Positions 32,094 through 42,294 of a stretch of DNA of 64,000 nucleotides are shown here, one piece after another. Location: positions 21,883,501 to 21,947,500 of the forward strand of contig CM050454.1 in assembly GCA_027563935.2 (NCBI GenBank), read 5' to 3'. The position numbers and the translations under genes were made by a program. This DNA comes from Costus lasius. Taxonomy: Eukaryota > Streptophyta > Magnoliopsida > Zingiberales > Costaceae. Each line of letters begins with the position of its first letter. Position 1 is the stretch's first letter. The notes under the pieces were generated by a model, which made no database searches, was not told the origin of the DNA, and was given only the letters and a program-made list of their open reading frames with translations.

Positions 32094-33907
32094 CGCCACC
32101 AAGTCCTTCTCCAAGTCTCGCCAAGAGGAGAGGAAGGAGAAGACTTGCGGTCACTTGTTGGAAGAAGGGTTGCGCCACTCTGATGTTGTCGCCCTTTGCC
32201 CTTGCTTTCGCCCCTCTATGATTGTTCGCATCTCCAAGAATTCATCATCAAGAGAGGGCGACAATGGGTCCTATAAATAGGACTAGAGGCGGTTTGAGCA
32301 AGTGCTAGGATCATGCCAAGTGTATGGCTAGGATGAGGTGTCTTGAAGTAAGGAAAGTCTCCAAGACTTTACCATAAACCTCATTCAACCTATCCATAAA
32401 AGTCTAAACACTATATCAGCCCAAGACATGCCTCAAATGCATTCTTACCATCAAAGGCTAAGTGGCTAGGCGCAACATGCATGAGGAGTTTCGGCTAGGG
32501 TAAGGGTTTTGGGAGAAACTAGGGTTTGAGGTAAGGTAAGTCTCCAAGACATTACCATATACTTCTTCCCTATGTCCATATGCGCCTAGGAACTTCCCAT
32601 AAAAGTTCTCAAGCCATATCAGCCCCAAGACTTACCTTAGAGGCAAGTATTCCATCCAAGGAAGAAGGGCTAGGCGCCCTTTACTTCCATAATGAAGCAA
32701 AGGCGCCTCCCTCACCCCATTATGCCCCTAGGCGCCAATGGGGTGAGATTTCTCCCCATTATACCCTTTTAAGCCAATTCCTCTTCATGACAACTAATTA
32801 TTGGGCCTCATTGCATAATGAGCTAGCCCAAACTTCATGGCATGGGTTGATTAAGCCATTGGATCTAATCCAATGCAACCCTAATCCAAATGTGACCAAT
32901 CTAGGTCAATTTTGGGTCAACCTGCCAAAAATGAAGTTTGGCTCCAATAACTTTCTTCCAACTCATCATGCCCATTAGCGCTGATGAAATCTTCCAAATG
33001 GATCCAAGTTATCCAATAACTTGATCCTAAGGCTTCTGATTAAAGCAACGTCAAGAGTCTATTGCGTGTGACCCCGTAGGATCCATATGACGATGGCAAT
33101 GATGTAAACATCATAAGTAGTGAGGGGTATCTAGCAACACATCACTACTACCCATGTCATAGGACTTAAGTCATTATGGCAACAACTCCTAACAAGCAAC
33201 GAGGATTCCCATTGCATTACAGATCCCTTTGCCTAAGCTGATATCCTGCCATTGGATTAGTCTCAAGTTTATTATCCAATGCATTGGTCATGACTCAACA
33301 AGTGTGGCCACACTTTCCTGTCATGCACCAATAAGGTGGGGCGCCCCAAGGTGGATATCATGCTTCCTCGGAAGGAAGGGGCAAATCCTACTATTGGTCA
33401 TCCATGTCTCTACGTGACTTATGACATGCCCAATGACAGTCGTTTTGGTCTCCCAGTTACGGAGAGACGTAAGACTGTATTAAAGCATACCTATCATCAA
33501 ATCTAGACATGAATACCTCAAGTCTAAGGATCAATGCAAAACCTCTTGCATGTGAGATTGACTTATTGACTAGACAAGTCAATCCTCACGGTGGATCACT
33601 CCAGTGCATCCAATGCACCTGTATGTCTGCGTTACTGTGCCCCGCACCTAACCAGCCCATATACCAGTCTCATATGTACCAAAGCTGTCCCATATCTGCT
33701 AAGGTACCTTGTCTGGGGATAGCTTATGAGAATGGATCCAATCCAAACTCCTGGGACATTATTTATGCAACTCAATACATCAACGCAGGTAGAGAAGTCT
33801 GCATAATAACGACCATGCCTATATAAAGAGTAATAGTTCTATCAAAGTATATTCAAACAATGCCTGACCATGTCCATACATTGGTCTTTAGGGCATATAC
33901 ACCAACA

Positions 33908-33912
33908 CAGGG
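33908..33912. repeat. Target-site duplication CAGGG, right copy (E3)
   Basis: Perfect match to 13415-13419, about 20 kb away because A2 and A1 later inserted inside E3. Confidence 0.93.
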
Positions 33913-34144
33913 TGTATTGGGCTGTCAAGTAAATCAACTTTGATTTCATGAACGCCAGTGAAAGGAGAAAGCTACAACTTGATGAATTGGAAGAGATGCG
34001 CCTTTTCGCCTACGAAAATGCAAAGAGCTACAAAGCACGCACCAAGTTCTGGCATGACAAGCGCATTGCAAAGAAGGAATTTCATGAGGGAGACAAAGTA
34101 CTTCTATTTAATTCAAGACTTCGGCTATTTCTAGGAAAGCTCCA
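33913..34144 (+). pseudogene. Gypsy G1 integrase, continuation
   Basis: After E3 the frame resumes with YWAVK, then TAA (33930-33932, where glutamine is expected), then [20 protein letters not shown] and [21 protein letters not shown]. This is the region between the integrase core and its C-terminal domain in Athila-like gypsy. It is cut again at 34145 by solo LTR D3. Reading on into that LTR to 34202 is not meaningful. Confidence 0.9.
34140..34144. repeat. Target-site duplication CTCCA, left copy (D3, one mismatch)
   Basis: CTCCA here and CTCCG at 35980-35984 flank solo LTR D3. One of the five bases differs, which suggests an older insertion. Confidence 0.78.
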
Positions 34145-34407
34145 TGATGACACCAAAATATATAGTATATTTTGTATCATTTTATGTATCTTTTCATGCT
34201 AAATTGACGATCTTTTTGCTTATTTTTATGCTAAATTCATCGAATATTGCAAAGTCTACTTCTATTTTGGTTTTTCATGTTTTTCAAGTAAAAAGGCACT
34301 ATTTTGAGGCATTTTCAAGCAAAATCAAAGACATGAAAGAGTTACCATCATCAAGAGAAGATCACCCAAGAAATTTTACGCAAAACAGAGCAAATCAGCC
34401 AAAATAC

Positions 34408-34700
34408 GATAGTGCCGTAACCTATTTTACAATACCGTATTTTCATACGCTACCATAAAATCAGAGCACCTGCCGTAATTTGGGGAGTTTTCCAAACAGA
34501 AGGTTTTCCTGATTTTACGGCACTGCCGTAAAGAATTACACGTGCCGTATTTTAGAGCGCTTCAGAACAGAGAGATTCGCTGAAATTACGGCACTGCCGT
34601 AAACTATTTTATGGTACCATATTTTGAGCAATTTTTGATCAGAAAGTTGCCCAGAAAATACGGCACTACCATAATCTATTTTACGGTACCATAATTACAC
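34408..34700 (+). repeat. Palindrome cluster in the D3 LTR
   Basis: Perfect palindromes TTACGGCACTGCCGTAA at 34515-34531 and 34586-34602, with several decayed copies alternating with TTTACGGTACCATA-like units. The spacing is about 60-70 bp. The same type of cluster is in the D1 and D2 LTRs. Confidence 0.88.
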
Positions 34701-35489
34701 TCAAAAACGTGATTTTTATAGGTCCGATTCTTGCGCGGGCCATAACTTTTGATCCATAGCTCCAAATTGAGATCTGAAAGTTGATGCGGACTCGTCTTTA
34801 AGAGGAGAACACACACAAATTAAAAGGGAGAATTTTTATCCAGTATCGATGGAGAAATCGCAAGAGAGGCATCTAGGGTTTGGCCTCACGCCAAGAGGCA
34901 TAGAGGGCACCTTAGGCCGCGATTTTAACACAAAAGCTTCGCTTGGGGATAAGGAAGACACACTGGATGTTTCAGAGCAAGAGGAGTCCGATCGGAAGAG
35001 GAATCAACGAAAGAAGCGTTGCCGGCACTATTCACAATGAGTTCCTTGCAAATTACGGCTATGTTTAATTTCATAGCCGTGTTGTAAAGTTTATTTCTTC
35101 CTTCTCTTCAATTTCTGATACTTTGAAACTATGGTTGATTGTATTTCTTTCTCCATGCTTGCTAGACATATTTTGGGACATGGGGTGCAATCCCCCTTGA
35201 TTTTTAATGATTAGATAATCTTCTTTTTCGTCATGATACTTTTGCTCATGTGATATTTCTGCTTAGACTGTCTATAGATCCACGTTACTAATTATGTTTT
35301 TAGAATTTTCGCTATTGACTGAAAGGTAATCGCTTGAGAATTCAGAACCCTAGAATTGCATGTTAGGAACCCTTCCTTAGGTTAGATCCAATTTGTTCAG
35401 TTCTAGTAGATTAATTGCCATGATAATAACATGAATCTATAGATCGAGTCTAATTGTCAAACGTGGAGATCTTGCACGAAAGTGAGGAT

Positions 35490-35720
35490 CGGAACATTGG
35501 AGATCCATGAGTAAAACTAGTGTTGTGGCTCAGATGCACGAAAGTGATCCTTGAGATTCCACTAGAGATTATCAACCTAGAATTCGGATGCACGAAAGTG
35601 ATCCTTGAGTTCATTGATTGATAATTTACTTATCATTAGCCTGGGATAAATCTTGGGCGAAAGCGAGGATTGGTCCCTGCATGATTGTCTGCACGAAAGT
35701 GAGATGATCCCTTTATGAAG
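35490..35720 (+). repeat. Dispersed CACGAAAGTGA motif repeats in the D3 LTR
   Basis: The 11-bp motif (C/G)CACGAAAGTGA followed by GATCC or TCCTTGA recurs at least four times within about 230 bp, with a related GGCGAAAGCGAGGAT unit. The D1 (about 41270-41490) and D2 (about 61090-61320) LTRs share the pattern. Role unknown; a regulatory array is possible. Confidence 0.6.
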
Positions 35721-35979
35721 TAAATTAAGTCTTTATCATGATAAAATTAGACTGGTGACCTTTTATTTATATCTAGTCATTAGAATCAAGGTGGATGAAA
35801 CCCTAGTCCCATATTTATCTCTCTGATTTACTTTTCACTCTTTTCGTTGATTATTGCATCATATTTGATTTGCTTAGCTAGTAAGAAAGCAGTGATTTGG
35901 TACTTAACAATAAGGTCTCTGTGGTTCGATATCTTTCTTTATTACTTCGATAATTCTGTGCACTTGTGGAAACCTATCA

Positions 35980-35984
35980 CTCCG
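35980..35984. repeat. Target-site duplication CTCCG, right copy (D3)
   Basis: Partner of 34140-34144 with one mismatch. The G1 frame reads correctly across the site with this copy. Confidence 0.78.
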
Positions 35985-36168
35985 CAAGAGATGGTCCAGT
36001 CCTTTCACAATTCAGAAAGTACAACCATATGGTGTCATCACAATTTGGACAAAACGAACTGGAAGTTTCACAGTTAACGGGCACCGCCTCAAGCACTATT
36101 TCGAAAATAAGAGGGTCGAAAGAGAGGAAGTTCTTGCTCTCTTAGACCCCACGAATTTGCAACTCTGA
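35980..36168 (+). pseudogene. Gypsy G1 integrase C-terminal domain and end of pol
   Basis: Rejoined to 34144, the frame encodes a segment with SSPFTIQKV, PYGVITIWTKRTGSF, TVNGHRLKHYF and VEREEVLALLDPTNLQL, ending at TGA 36166-36168. It matches the GPF/Y-type C-terminus of Athila-like integrases (SPFTI ... VNGHRLK). A GGGAGGCAACCCAAG box follows at about 36210, the usual junction after pol in these elements. Confidence 0.85.
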
Positions 36169-37110
36169 AAACTCTTATGGTCGAGCTACCGACCTAAACC
36201 TAGCGCTCTTGGGAGGCAACCCAAGTTTTTGTTTGATTTTAGTTTTCATGCATTGATTTAGATGTTGTTTTACACTATTGATTTATTCTTCATTTAATTT
36301 TTGAATTTCTAGAGGGGATTGCTACTAATTTGATGTCTCTTTATGCAATAGGAGGAAGATGTAGCGTATGAAATTTTTCCATATTTTTCCAGAATTTTTC
36401 GAGTTGATCAGTGCATTTCATGGGCAGGTGAACCCCACGGGGTTTACTAGTATTTCTGTCTGCGCAGGAACCCTCCAGTAAGCTTCACAGGCAGGTGAAC
36501 CCCACGGGGTTCACCACCTTTTCTGAACACCAGATACCATCCAGAATACTTCATGGGCTGGTGAACCCCAGCGGGTTCACCCGTGCTTCTGTAGCAACAG
36601 CATGATACCAGTAAACATTACGGGCTAGTGAACCCGAGTGGGTTCACCCGTATTTTCATCCACTCATCGTACCGACTCGAAGCGTTGCGCGGCTAGGGTT
36701 TCCATCGACTTCCAATTTCGCCAAGATCCCGCTGATTTCGCCACTCTTCCCTCATTCCAAATACGAAAGCCATCTCTTTGGGTCAGATCCGAGTTTTATT
36801 GCAAGCAGGATAAGTTCGGTTGCAACTTCGTCCCAGATTTTCGCGTCGCCAAATCTTGCGTGTTTCCACAGCCGCCTCCCGATCGCGCCGCCCGGTTGTC
36901 TCTTCAGCATGCAAAGGAGATCTTCAAGGGTTTGATCCAAGTTTCCCCTTCCATCTGAGCAAGATTTCTCTCCACTTGATTCCGGAATCCGGCCTCCCCT
37001 GTTCTCTGAGTTTTTTCGTCGATCCACCGCCGTCTCCGTTTCTTCGCATCTCCAACTAGATCTCCTCTCACTGAAGCTTACCTACCTTTTTCCGATCATC
37101 TCTAGCCACC
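36169..37110 (+). other. G1 region between pol and the downstream ORF
   Basis: Holds the box GGGAGGCAACCCAAG (about 36210), an AT-rich stretch, then four palindromic repeats (36421-36655). After these comes a C-rich stretch without stops in some frames, but I cannot support a gene there. This is the expected intergenic spacer of an Athila-like element. Confidence 0.6.
36421..36655 (+). repeat. Four-copy 66-67 bp tandem repeat carrying a GAACCC palindrome
   Basis: GAACCC starts at 36430, 36497, 36563 and 36630, giving intervals of 67, 66 and 67 bp. Each unit contains GGGC-AGGTGAACCCCACGGGGTTC or a decayed form. The second copy (36494-36515) is a perfect inverted repeat with 10-bp arms (GGTGAACCCC and GGGGTTCACC) around two bases. 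Between the palindromes the units share ...TTCTG...CCAG(A/T)A... segments. Not coding. Confidence 0.85.
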
Positions 37111-37437
37111 ATGCCTCCAAGAACCAAAGCCATGGCTAGCAAGATGACCGCGCGGCCGACACAAGCATTCTCTGACTCGTCCGCCACCGACGACGACGAG
37201 TATGAGCCGATGCCCACTCCTCCATCTTACCGGCCATCTTCAGCAACACCAGGTTCTTCATCGTCATGCCATGGATGCACACCCACCAGCCGGCAGACGC
37301 CATATGTCTCTCCTCGAATGAGTTCTGGATTATCTTTCGCAATGCTTGCCAAGAGGAGCGCTATCAGACATTGCATCAACGCCGAGTGCTCAACACGATA
37401 TACCTAGATCGAGGCATGTTGCAGATGCTTGGGATGC

Positions 37438-37442
37438 TAAAC
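37438..37442. repeat. Target-site duplication TAAAC, left copy (A5)
   Basis: TAAAC here and at 39122-39126 flank A5; taking one copy out restores the reading frame. Confidence 0.9.
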
Positions 37443-39121
37443 TGTTGGGGTATGCCCTTAAGGCTAATGTTTGAGGCCTTGGGATTGTATCAGTATCATG
37501 TAATAAACTCTTATGTTTATAAAGGCATGGTTGTTATTCAGTTTGTTACATTCTCTGCTGCAATAAGTGTACTTCTGAATAATGTCTCAAAGCTGTTCAG
37601 CTAGGCTGACATGCAGTTATGTCCTTAGTCAAGATATCTTGGTGAACATGAGACAGCCTTGATATGATTGAGACTAATATGTGTTCTAATCTTATAGGAT
37701 GCTTCGAGCATGGAATAAGATGTAGACTCATGGGTACATTGGATGTACTGGACAGACCCTACTAGGATATTCAATTGCTTGTCACAATGTGAATAATCCT
37801 TGATTGCAACAAGTGGCACATTTCCTCTGACTTGAGATCACTTGTGTTTCTAAATGATGATTGTCATTGTTTTGAGGTAGTTCAATATCATTTGAAACAT
37901 AATGATTATAGACTATCTTGGATGGTGAGCTTGAGTCAGGTTAGGGCACTAGTGATAGATAAAGGATTGCCGTCTCCTTAATTGGAGTATGATGTTCTAA
38001 AGGGGCCCCCCCTCTGTATGAGATGATTGAGAAAGTGTATGGCCATACCCAGATGACAGTGTTCATCTGATCTAATCATGCTCATCATATTGGAGCTACA
38101 GGCTTGACACGCTTGTCCAATAAGAACATCCAGTGGCAAAGGAAATTTGCATGCCTTGTGAATTGGATTCACACTTGTGCTGTGGTTTGGGTGTAGTCTT
38201 GGAAGACTCTTTCCTTTATATCGGGAGACAGTGATGTGTTGCTAGATACCCCTCACTGATCGTGATAACGTAAGTTATCGTTACCGACATTTAAAGGAAA
38301 CCCTTAGGGTCGCACAATTTGATGATATGGCTTACTTAAGTCAGATCGTGTGGACTGAATTGTTTGGGTTCAGTTTAAAGGGATTTAATCTCTGTTTGTA
38401 AGTGAGATCCAGTCTGATCATGTTTGATTGATAAGGGCTTGAGATCGGTAAGCTTCGATTGAGAGAATGGATGCTAGATCGGTGAGATCAGGAGCATCAA
38501 GAGATGAACGGTCAGATCTTAAGCCTTAGGGGTTTTTGTTATGATCTGGACTAGTTGCTTGGTTTATTTGGTTATTGAACCAAATCGATTTGAACCAGCT
38601 CATTGGGTGAGCGCATGGTTCAAGTAAAGAGGCATTGGCGATTGGGGTAATGCATGGTCGCATGAACGTTGAGACATTGCTATTTTTAGATAGCAAGTTC
38701 TCTAACGTGACCACATCTCACGTTCACGCCAAGAGAACTTCTCTCTCGCCTTTCCCCACTTACTCTCGAGAGGGCATTCGTGTGTGATGAGTCTTGGACG
38801 CCTTGGAGAGTCATTTGGCAAAGCGAGCAAAGCTTCATCCATCCCTTCCATTCGATCAAAGACACCTCTTGGAACCTTGCTAGCACAAGGAGCACCAAGG
38901 AAGTGAGCGCATCCTCATTCTTGTGTGCGCATCATTTGGAGGAGATCTCTCTTGCTCTCTCTTTCCAAGACGCCATCCAACACATGGCTTCGGTATGAAT
39001 TCTTTTCATGTTGTTAAGTTGATCATATTGCATGCGATGATACTATGAAACCCACTCCGCTGCTTTAGAAGAAATTTTTCATGCGCCTATCTAGGGTTTC
39101 GCCACCTTGTGAGGACTGACA
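37443..39121 (+). mobile_element. Solo LTR A5 (copia A family)
   Basis: 1679 bp from TGTTGGGGTATGCC to GAGGACTGACA with a perfect TAAAC duplication and no PBS or internal sequence. It includes the family blocks and ATG-GCT-TCG (38984-38992) followed by GTATGA, the conserved exon 1 and donor. Confidence 0.93.
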
Positions 39122-39126
39122 TAAAC
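39122..39126. repeat. Target-site duplication TAAAC, right copy (A5)
   Basis: Perfect match to 37438-37442. Confidence 0.9.
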
Positions 39127-39881
39127 GATGTCGACTTGATGTACGCCATAGTGGGTTGGGAGCAGTTCCAGCAATTATTTTCTCCCACCTACGTTGGTGG
39201 GACACTAGAATTCTTGAGCTCTTTGGAGATGAAGGCAGACCCTATTCTTGAGGACGACCTAGGCTGCTTGACCTTCCACTTGGGTAACATTGAGCACACT
39301 CTCACTCTTCTCAGTTGCGTAGCATTTATGGTTTTCCATAACCTTGTGTTCGCAAGGTCCCCACCAAGTTCAGTGAGCAGGGCTTCTGGGGCGCAATTAC
39401 CAATGAGCACATCTACTCCGCTCGCGTGGCCCGTGCATCCAGTCTGTGCAACCCTGTAATCAAGTATGTTCACCGCGTGTTGGCCCACACCCTCTTTTGC
39501 CGCGGTGAGAGTGACGGTATGGTTCGACAGACCGAGTGATTTTATCTATGGTGCATGCTTCACAGTTTCAGAGTGGACTCTGGGTATTATTTGGCAAAAC
39601 TGTTCAGCCGCGTCACCCGTTCTCTGAAGGGGGCAATTGTGATTAGCGGCTTGATCACTCATTTGGCAGTTTCTCTGAGTATCGTTCCATATGGCACACT
39701 GGAAGCTACTGGCAACAACAGGCTCGACATCGAGTCTTGCATCGCCACGAAGCTGATTATTTGCAAGAGTGACTCCTACTGCATGACATTCAAACGGAGC
39801 TCATTCTGCCTGCCTTTACCGAACCCAAAGCGCACAATAGTAACAGTGCGAGGAAATTGGCGTATCCAACCAGTTGAGGAC

Positions 39882-41770
39882 TGATGACACCGAAATTTAT
39901 AGTAAATTTCATGCCATTTTATATATCTTTTTGTGTCATATTTATGAACTTTTGCTTGTTTTTAAGCATTATTTATTAAATATCATGGAATCTACACAAT
40001 TTCTTATTTTTCATGAATTTTTGGTAAAAAGTGCTATATTTTGATGGATTTTAAAGGATTCGAGCACAACAATGGATTCCAGTCATCAAAACGAAGTCAC
40101 ACGTCAAATTTCAGGAGAATCAGAGCTTCATAGCAAATTATGGCACCCCCGTAATGGATTTTACGGTACCGTAATTCCACCACAGAATTACGGTACAGCC
40201 GTAATCCCTGAGAGGTGCCGCAATTTGGGAAGATTCTGACCAGAGAATTTCGTGAGATTATGGCACCGCCGTAACAATCTTTACAGTGCCGTAATGCTAG
40301 ATGATTTTCCACTCGAGAGATTTCCAGAATTACGGCACTGCCGTAATGATCTTTACGGGCCGTATTTTGGTCCATAAACATACAGAAGCAAATACGGCAT
40401 GGCCGTAAATATTTTTACGGGTCATAATCTTGACAAATACTTCACAGAGCCAAAATTACGGCACTGCCGTAATATTCATTACGGTACCGTAATTTCATTC
40501 AAAAACGTAATTTTTACGAGTCCAAATCTCGTGCGGACCATATCTTTTGATCCAGACCTCCAAATTGAGATCCGAAAGATGTTGAGCACTCGTCTTTAAG
40601 AGAAGAAGACACACGAAGTAAAAGAAAGAATTTTGATCTAGTATAAAAGGAGCAATTGACAAAGAGGCGGTTAGTGTTTGGCCTCGCGCCGAGAGGCGTA
40701 GAGGTCACCTCTCACCGCAATTTTTACATAGAAGCTTCGTTTGGAGGTGGAGAGGACATACCAGAAGATTCAAAGAAAAAAGATCTCAGTCGAGAGAGAA
40801 ATCAACAAAGGAGCGTCACCGGCACTGTTCATCCTAGATTACAGCCGTAATCACTATTACGGCCGTACCATAATTTGTTCTCTCCCTCTGTTTTGATTTC
40901 CTACACCATGGATTATTGTACCTCTTCTTCCATGCACACTTAAACACTTTTTGGGACATGGGGTGTAATCCCCCTTGATTTTTAATTATTAGATAACTTT
41001 TTAACTTCGTTAGAATAGTTTTATTATGATGATTCTACTTATGTGATTGTTTGTCTTTGATTCTCCATAGATTGATGTTATTATTCATGTTTTAGAGTTC
41101 TCGCAATAAGGACCGAAAGGTGACTTGCTTGAGAACTTGGAACCCTAGAATTGCATGTTATGAACTCTCTTAGGTTAGTTCTTAATTATTTGATTTTAGT
41201 GATCTTATTGCCATGATGATAATTTAAATCTAGGGTTGAGTCGAGTTGTCAAACATGGAGATCTTACATGAAAGTGAGGATCAGAACGTTGGAGAACCAT
41301 AAGTAGAACTTGTGTTGAGTCTCGGATCACGAAAGTGATCCTTGAGATTCCACTTGAGACAATCAACTTAGAATTCGGATGCACGAAAGTGATCTTTGAA
41401 TTCTTTGATTGATGATTTACTTATCATTAGCCTGGGATAGATCTTGCGCGAAAGCGAGGATTGGTCCCTGCATGATTGTCTACACGAAAGTGAGATGATC
41501 CCTTTATGAAGTAAATTAAGTCTTTATCATGATAAGATTAGTCTGGCGATCTTTATTTATGTCTAGTCATTAGAATCAAGGAGGATGAAACCCTAGTCCC
41601 AGTTTATCTCTCTCTGATCATCTTTTAGCATACTTTTCTGCATAGTTTACTTCCATCATATTCGGCTTGCTTAGCTAGTGAGAAAACATCTATTTGGTAC
41701 TTAACATGTAGGTCTCTGTGGTTCGATATTTTTATTACTTCAAAGTATCCGTGCACTTGCGGAAATAACA
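39882..41770 (+). repeat. 5' LTR of D1
   Basis: 1889 bp from TGATGACACCGAAATTTATAG to ACTTGCGGAAATAACA, followed six bases later by the tRNA-Asp PBS. It matches the LTR at 59718-61596 except for scattered changes and a 10-bp indel. It joins the G1 downstream ORF on its left. Confidence 0.93.
40136..40493 (+). repeat. Palindrome array in the D1 LTR
   Basis: Six tandem units spaced about 47-73 bp. Each has a TTACGGCACTGCCGTAA-like palindrome followed about 10 bp later by a TTACGGTACCGTAA-like one. Perfect copies are at 40330-40346 and 40456-40472 (17 bp, 8-bp arms) and at 40479-40492 (14 bp). A further CCGTAAT...ATTACGG pair lies at 40850-40866. Confidence 0.9.
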
Positions 41771-41776
41771 AGTTTT

Positions 41777-41794
41777 TGGCGCCGTTGCCGGGGA
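41777..41794 (+). other. Primer binding site (tRNA-Asp) of D1
   Basis: TGGCGCCGTTGCCGGGGA, complementary to the 3' end of plant tRNA-Asp and typical of Athila/Tat gypsy elements. It lies six bases after the LTR. Confidence 0.88.
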
Positions 41795-41839
41795 TTAGTC
41801 CTAGGTACACGCCAAACAACTTGGGATACAACAAGTTTT

Positions 41840-41857
41840 TGGCGCCGTTGCTAGGGA
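41840..41857 (+). repeat. Second PBS-like copy in D1
   Basis: TGGCGCCGTTGCTAGGGA, 63 bp after the first PBS, in a shared context ACAAGTTTTTGGCGCCGTTG. D2 has the same duplication at 61666-61683. Confidence 0.8.
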
Positions 41858-42094
41858 CCTTAGTTTTGTTAATATCAAAATAATTGTTAGTATTTCTAGA
41901 CTAGGTTTTATTTGTTTTAGATCTAACTTTTTTTTTATTGTTGCAGGTTTTGAATTTTCAGAAGTTGTGACAGAACTGTGATTTTCTAAAATTTGTGAAT
42001 TTGCTTGTGTTTTATATTTTCTGTTTTTTTATATATTCTGAAAAAAAGAATTTGGTGTTGGATTATCTTTCTGTTCTTGATAAATTTGATAAAT

Positions 42095-42277
42095 ATGTTT
42101 TTTCATCACAATCCATGGGCATCTCAAGGAAGTAAGGTATACATGCCACAAGGTAAGCATGAAGATGATTCACGATGCACTCTTGTAGACATATTGAAAT
42201 TACACACTATTCCTTCTATTAGATGCAATATCTGTAAATGTAATGATCATTATGCTTATGAATGTCAATTTAGAAAT
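42095..42277 (+). pseudogene. D1 gag-like ORF, N-terminal fragment
   Basis: From ATG 42095 it reads MFFHHNPWASQGSKVYMPQG and includes the zinc knuckle CNICKCNDHYAYEC, matching the D2 ORF. D-specific sequence stops at 42277. The next bases are a templated filler and then the truncated LTR of element C. The rest of the ORF resumes at 56498 after a loss of 525 bp. Confidence 0.85.
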
Positions 42278-42294
42278 TACACACTATTCCTTCT
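42273..42294 (+). repeat. Templated filler at a deletion junction
   Basis: These 22 bases repeat 42196-42217 exactly (GAAATTACAC...TATTCCTTCT), offset by 77 bp. They lie between the last D1-specific base and the internal break of the C 5' LTR, sharing TCT with the C side. In D2 the corresponding sequence continues uninterrupted (from 62104). Confidence 0.88.

Larger units (their letters stand above)
13420..33907 (-). mobile_element. Solo LTR E3 (copia E family), split by A2
   Basis: The pieces 13420-13832 and 32094-33907 form one LTR of about 2.2 kb. Read on the minus strand it starts TGTTGGTGTATATGCCC at 33907 and ends ATTCCCTAACA at 13420, so its orientation follows the E1 and E2 LTRs. It aligns with the inverted E4 fragment (50365-52013). 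No PBS, gag or pol of its own is present and it has perfect CAGGG duplications, so it is a solo LTR left by LTR-LTR recombination. Confidence 0.9.
34145..35979 (+). mobile_element. Solo LTR D3 (gypsy D family)
   Basis: 1835 bp from TGATGACACC to GTGGAAACCTATCA. It aligns with the D1 and D2 LTRs in order: the palindrome cluster (34408-34700), GAGAGGCATCTAGGG..., GGGACATGGGGTG, the CACGAAAGTGA repeats and GGTCTCTGTGGTTCGATAT. It interrupts G1 integrase. No PBS or internal D sequence follows. Confidence 0.9.
11974..39881 (+). mobile_element. Gypsy G1 (Athila-like), the ancient host element, interrupted
   Basis: The segments 11974-13419, 33908-34144, 35980-37442 and 39122-39881 join end to end once the inserted elements and one copy of each target duplication are removed. 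They read RNase H, integrase, integrase C-terminus, an untranslated region and a second ORF. There is no chromodomain, and the extra ORF after pol together with the GGGAGGCAACCCAAG box after pol fits Athila-like gypsy. Gag, protease, RT and the 5' LTR lie left of the window; its 3' LTR is not seen because D1 starts at 39882. Confidence 0.85.
37111..39884 (+). pseudogene. Gypsy G1 second ORF, ATHILA ORF-1-like, broken
   Basis: It starts at ATG 37111 in a good context (GCCACC-ATG) with MPPRTKAMASKMTARPTQAF and an acidic, proline- and serine-rich stretch. A frameshift near 37260-37310 leads to NEFWIIFRNACQEERYQ and LGMLN at 37442, where solo LTR A5 is inserted. Taking A5 out continues in frame as DVDLMYAIVGWEQF, FSPTYVGGTLEFLSSLEM. 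A second frameshift at about 39340 leads to VIKYVHRVLAHTLFCRGESDG and, after TGA (39538-39540), KGAIVISGLITHLA. The layout resembles the ATHILA ORF-1-type proteins encoded in Athila-like elements. Its function is not known to me. It ends where D1 begins. Confidence 0.7.

Noticed and set aside
36421..36655. CRISPR-like array of palindromic repeats
   Set aside because: The repeats diverge, the intervals share sequence with one another, there is no cas gene and the context is a plant gypsy element.
36638..36958. Possible host exon (Arg/Pro-rich open frame)
   Set aside because: It lies inside the G1 spacer, is overlapped by frames on both strands and shows no recognisable domain; GC-rich bias alone opens the frames.
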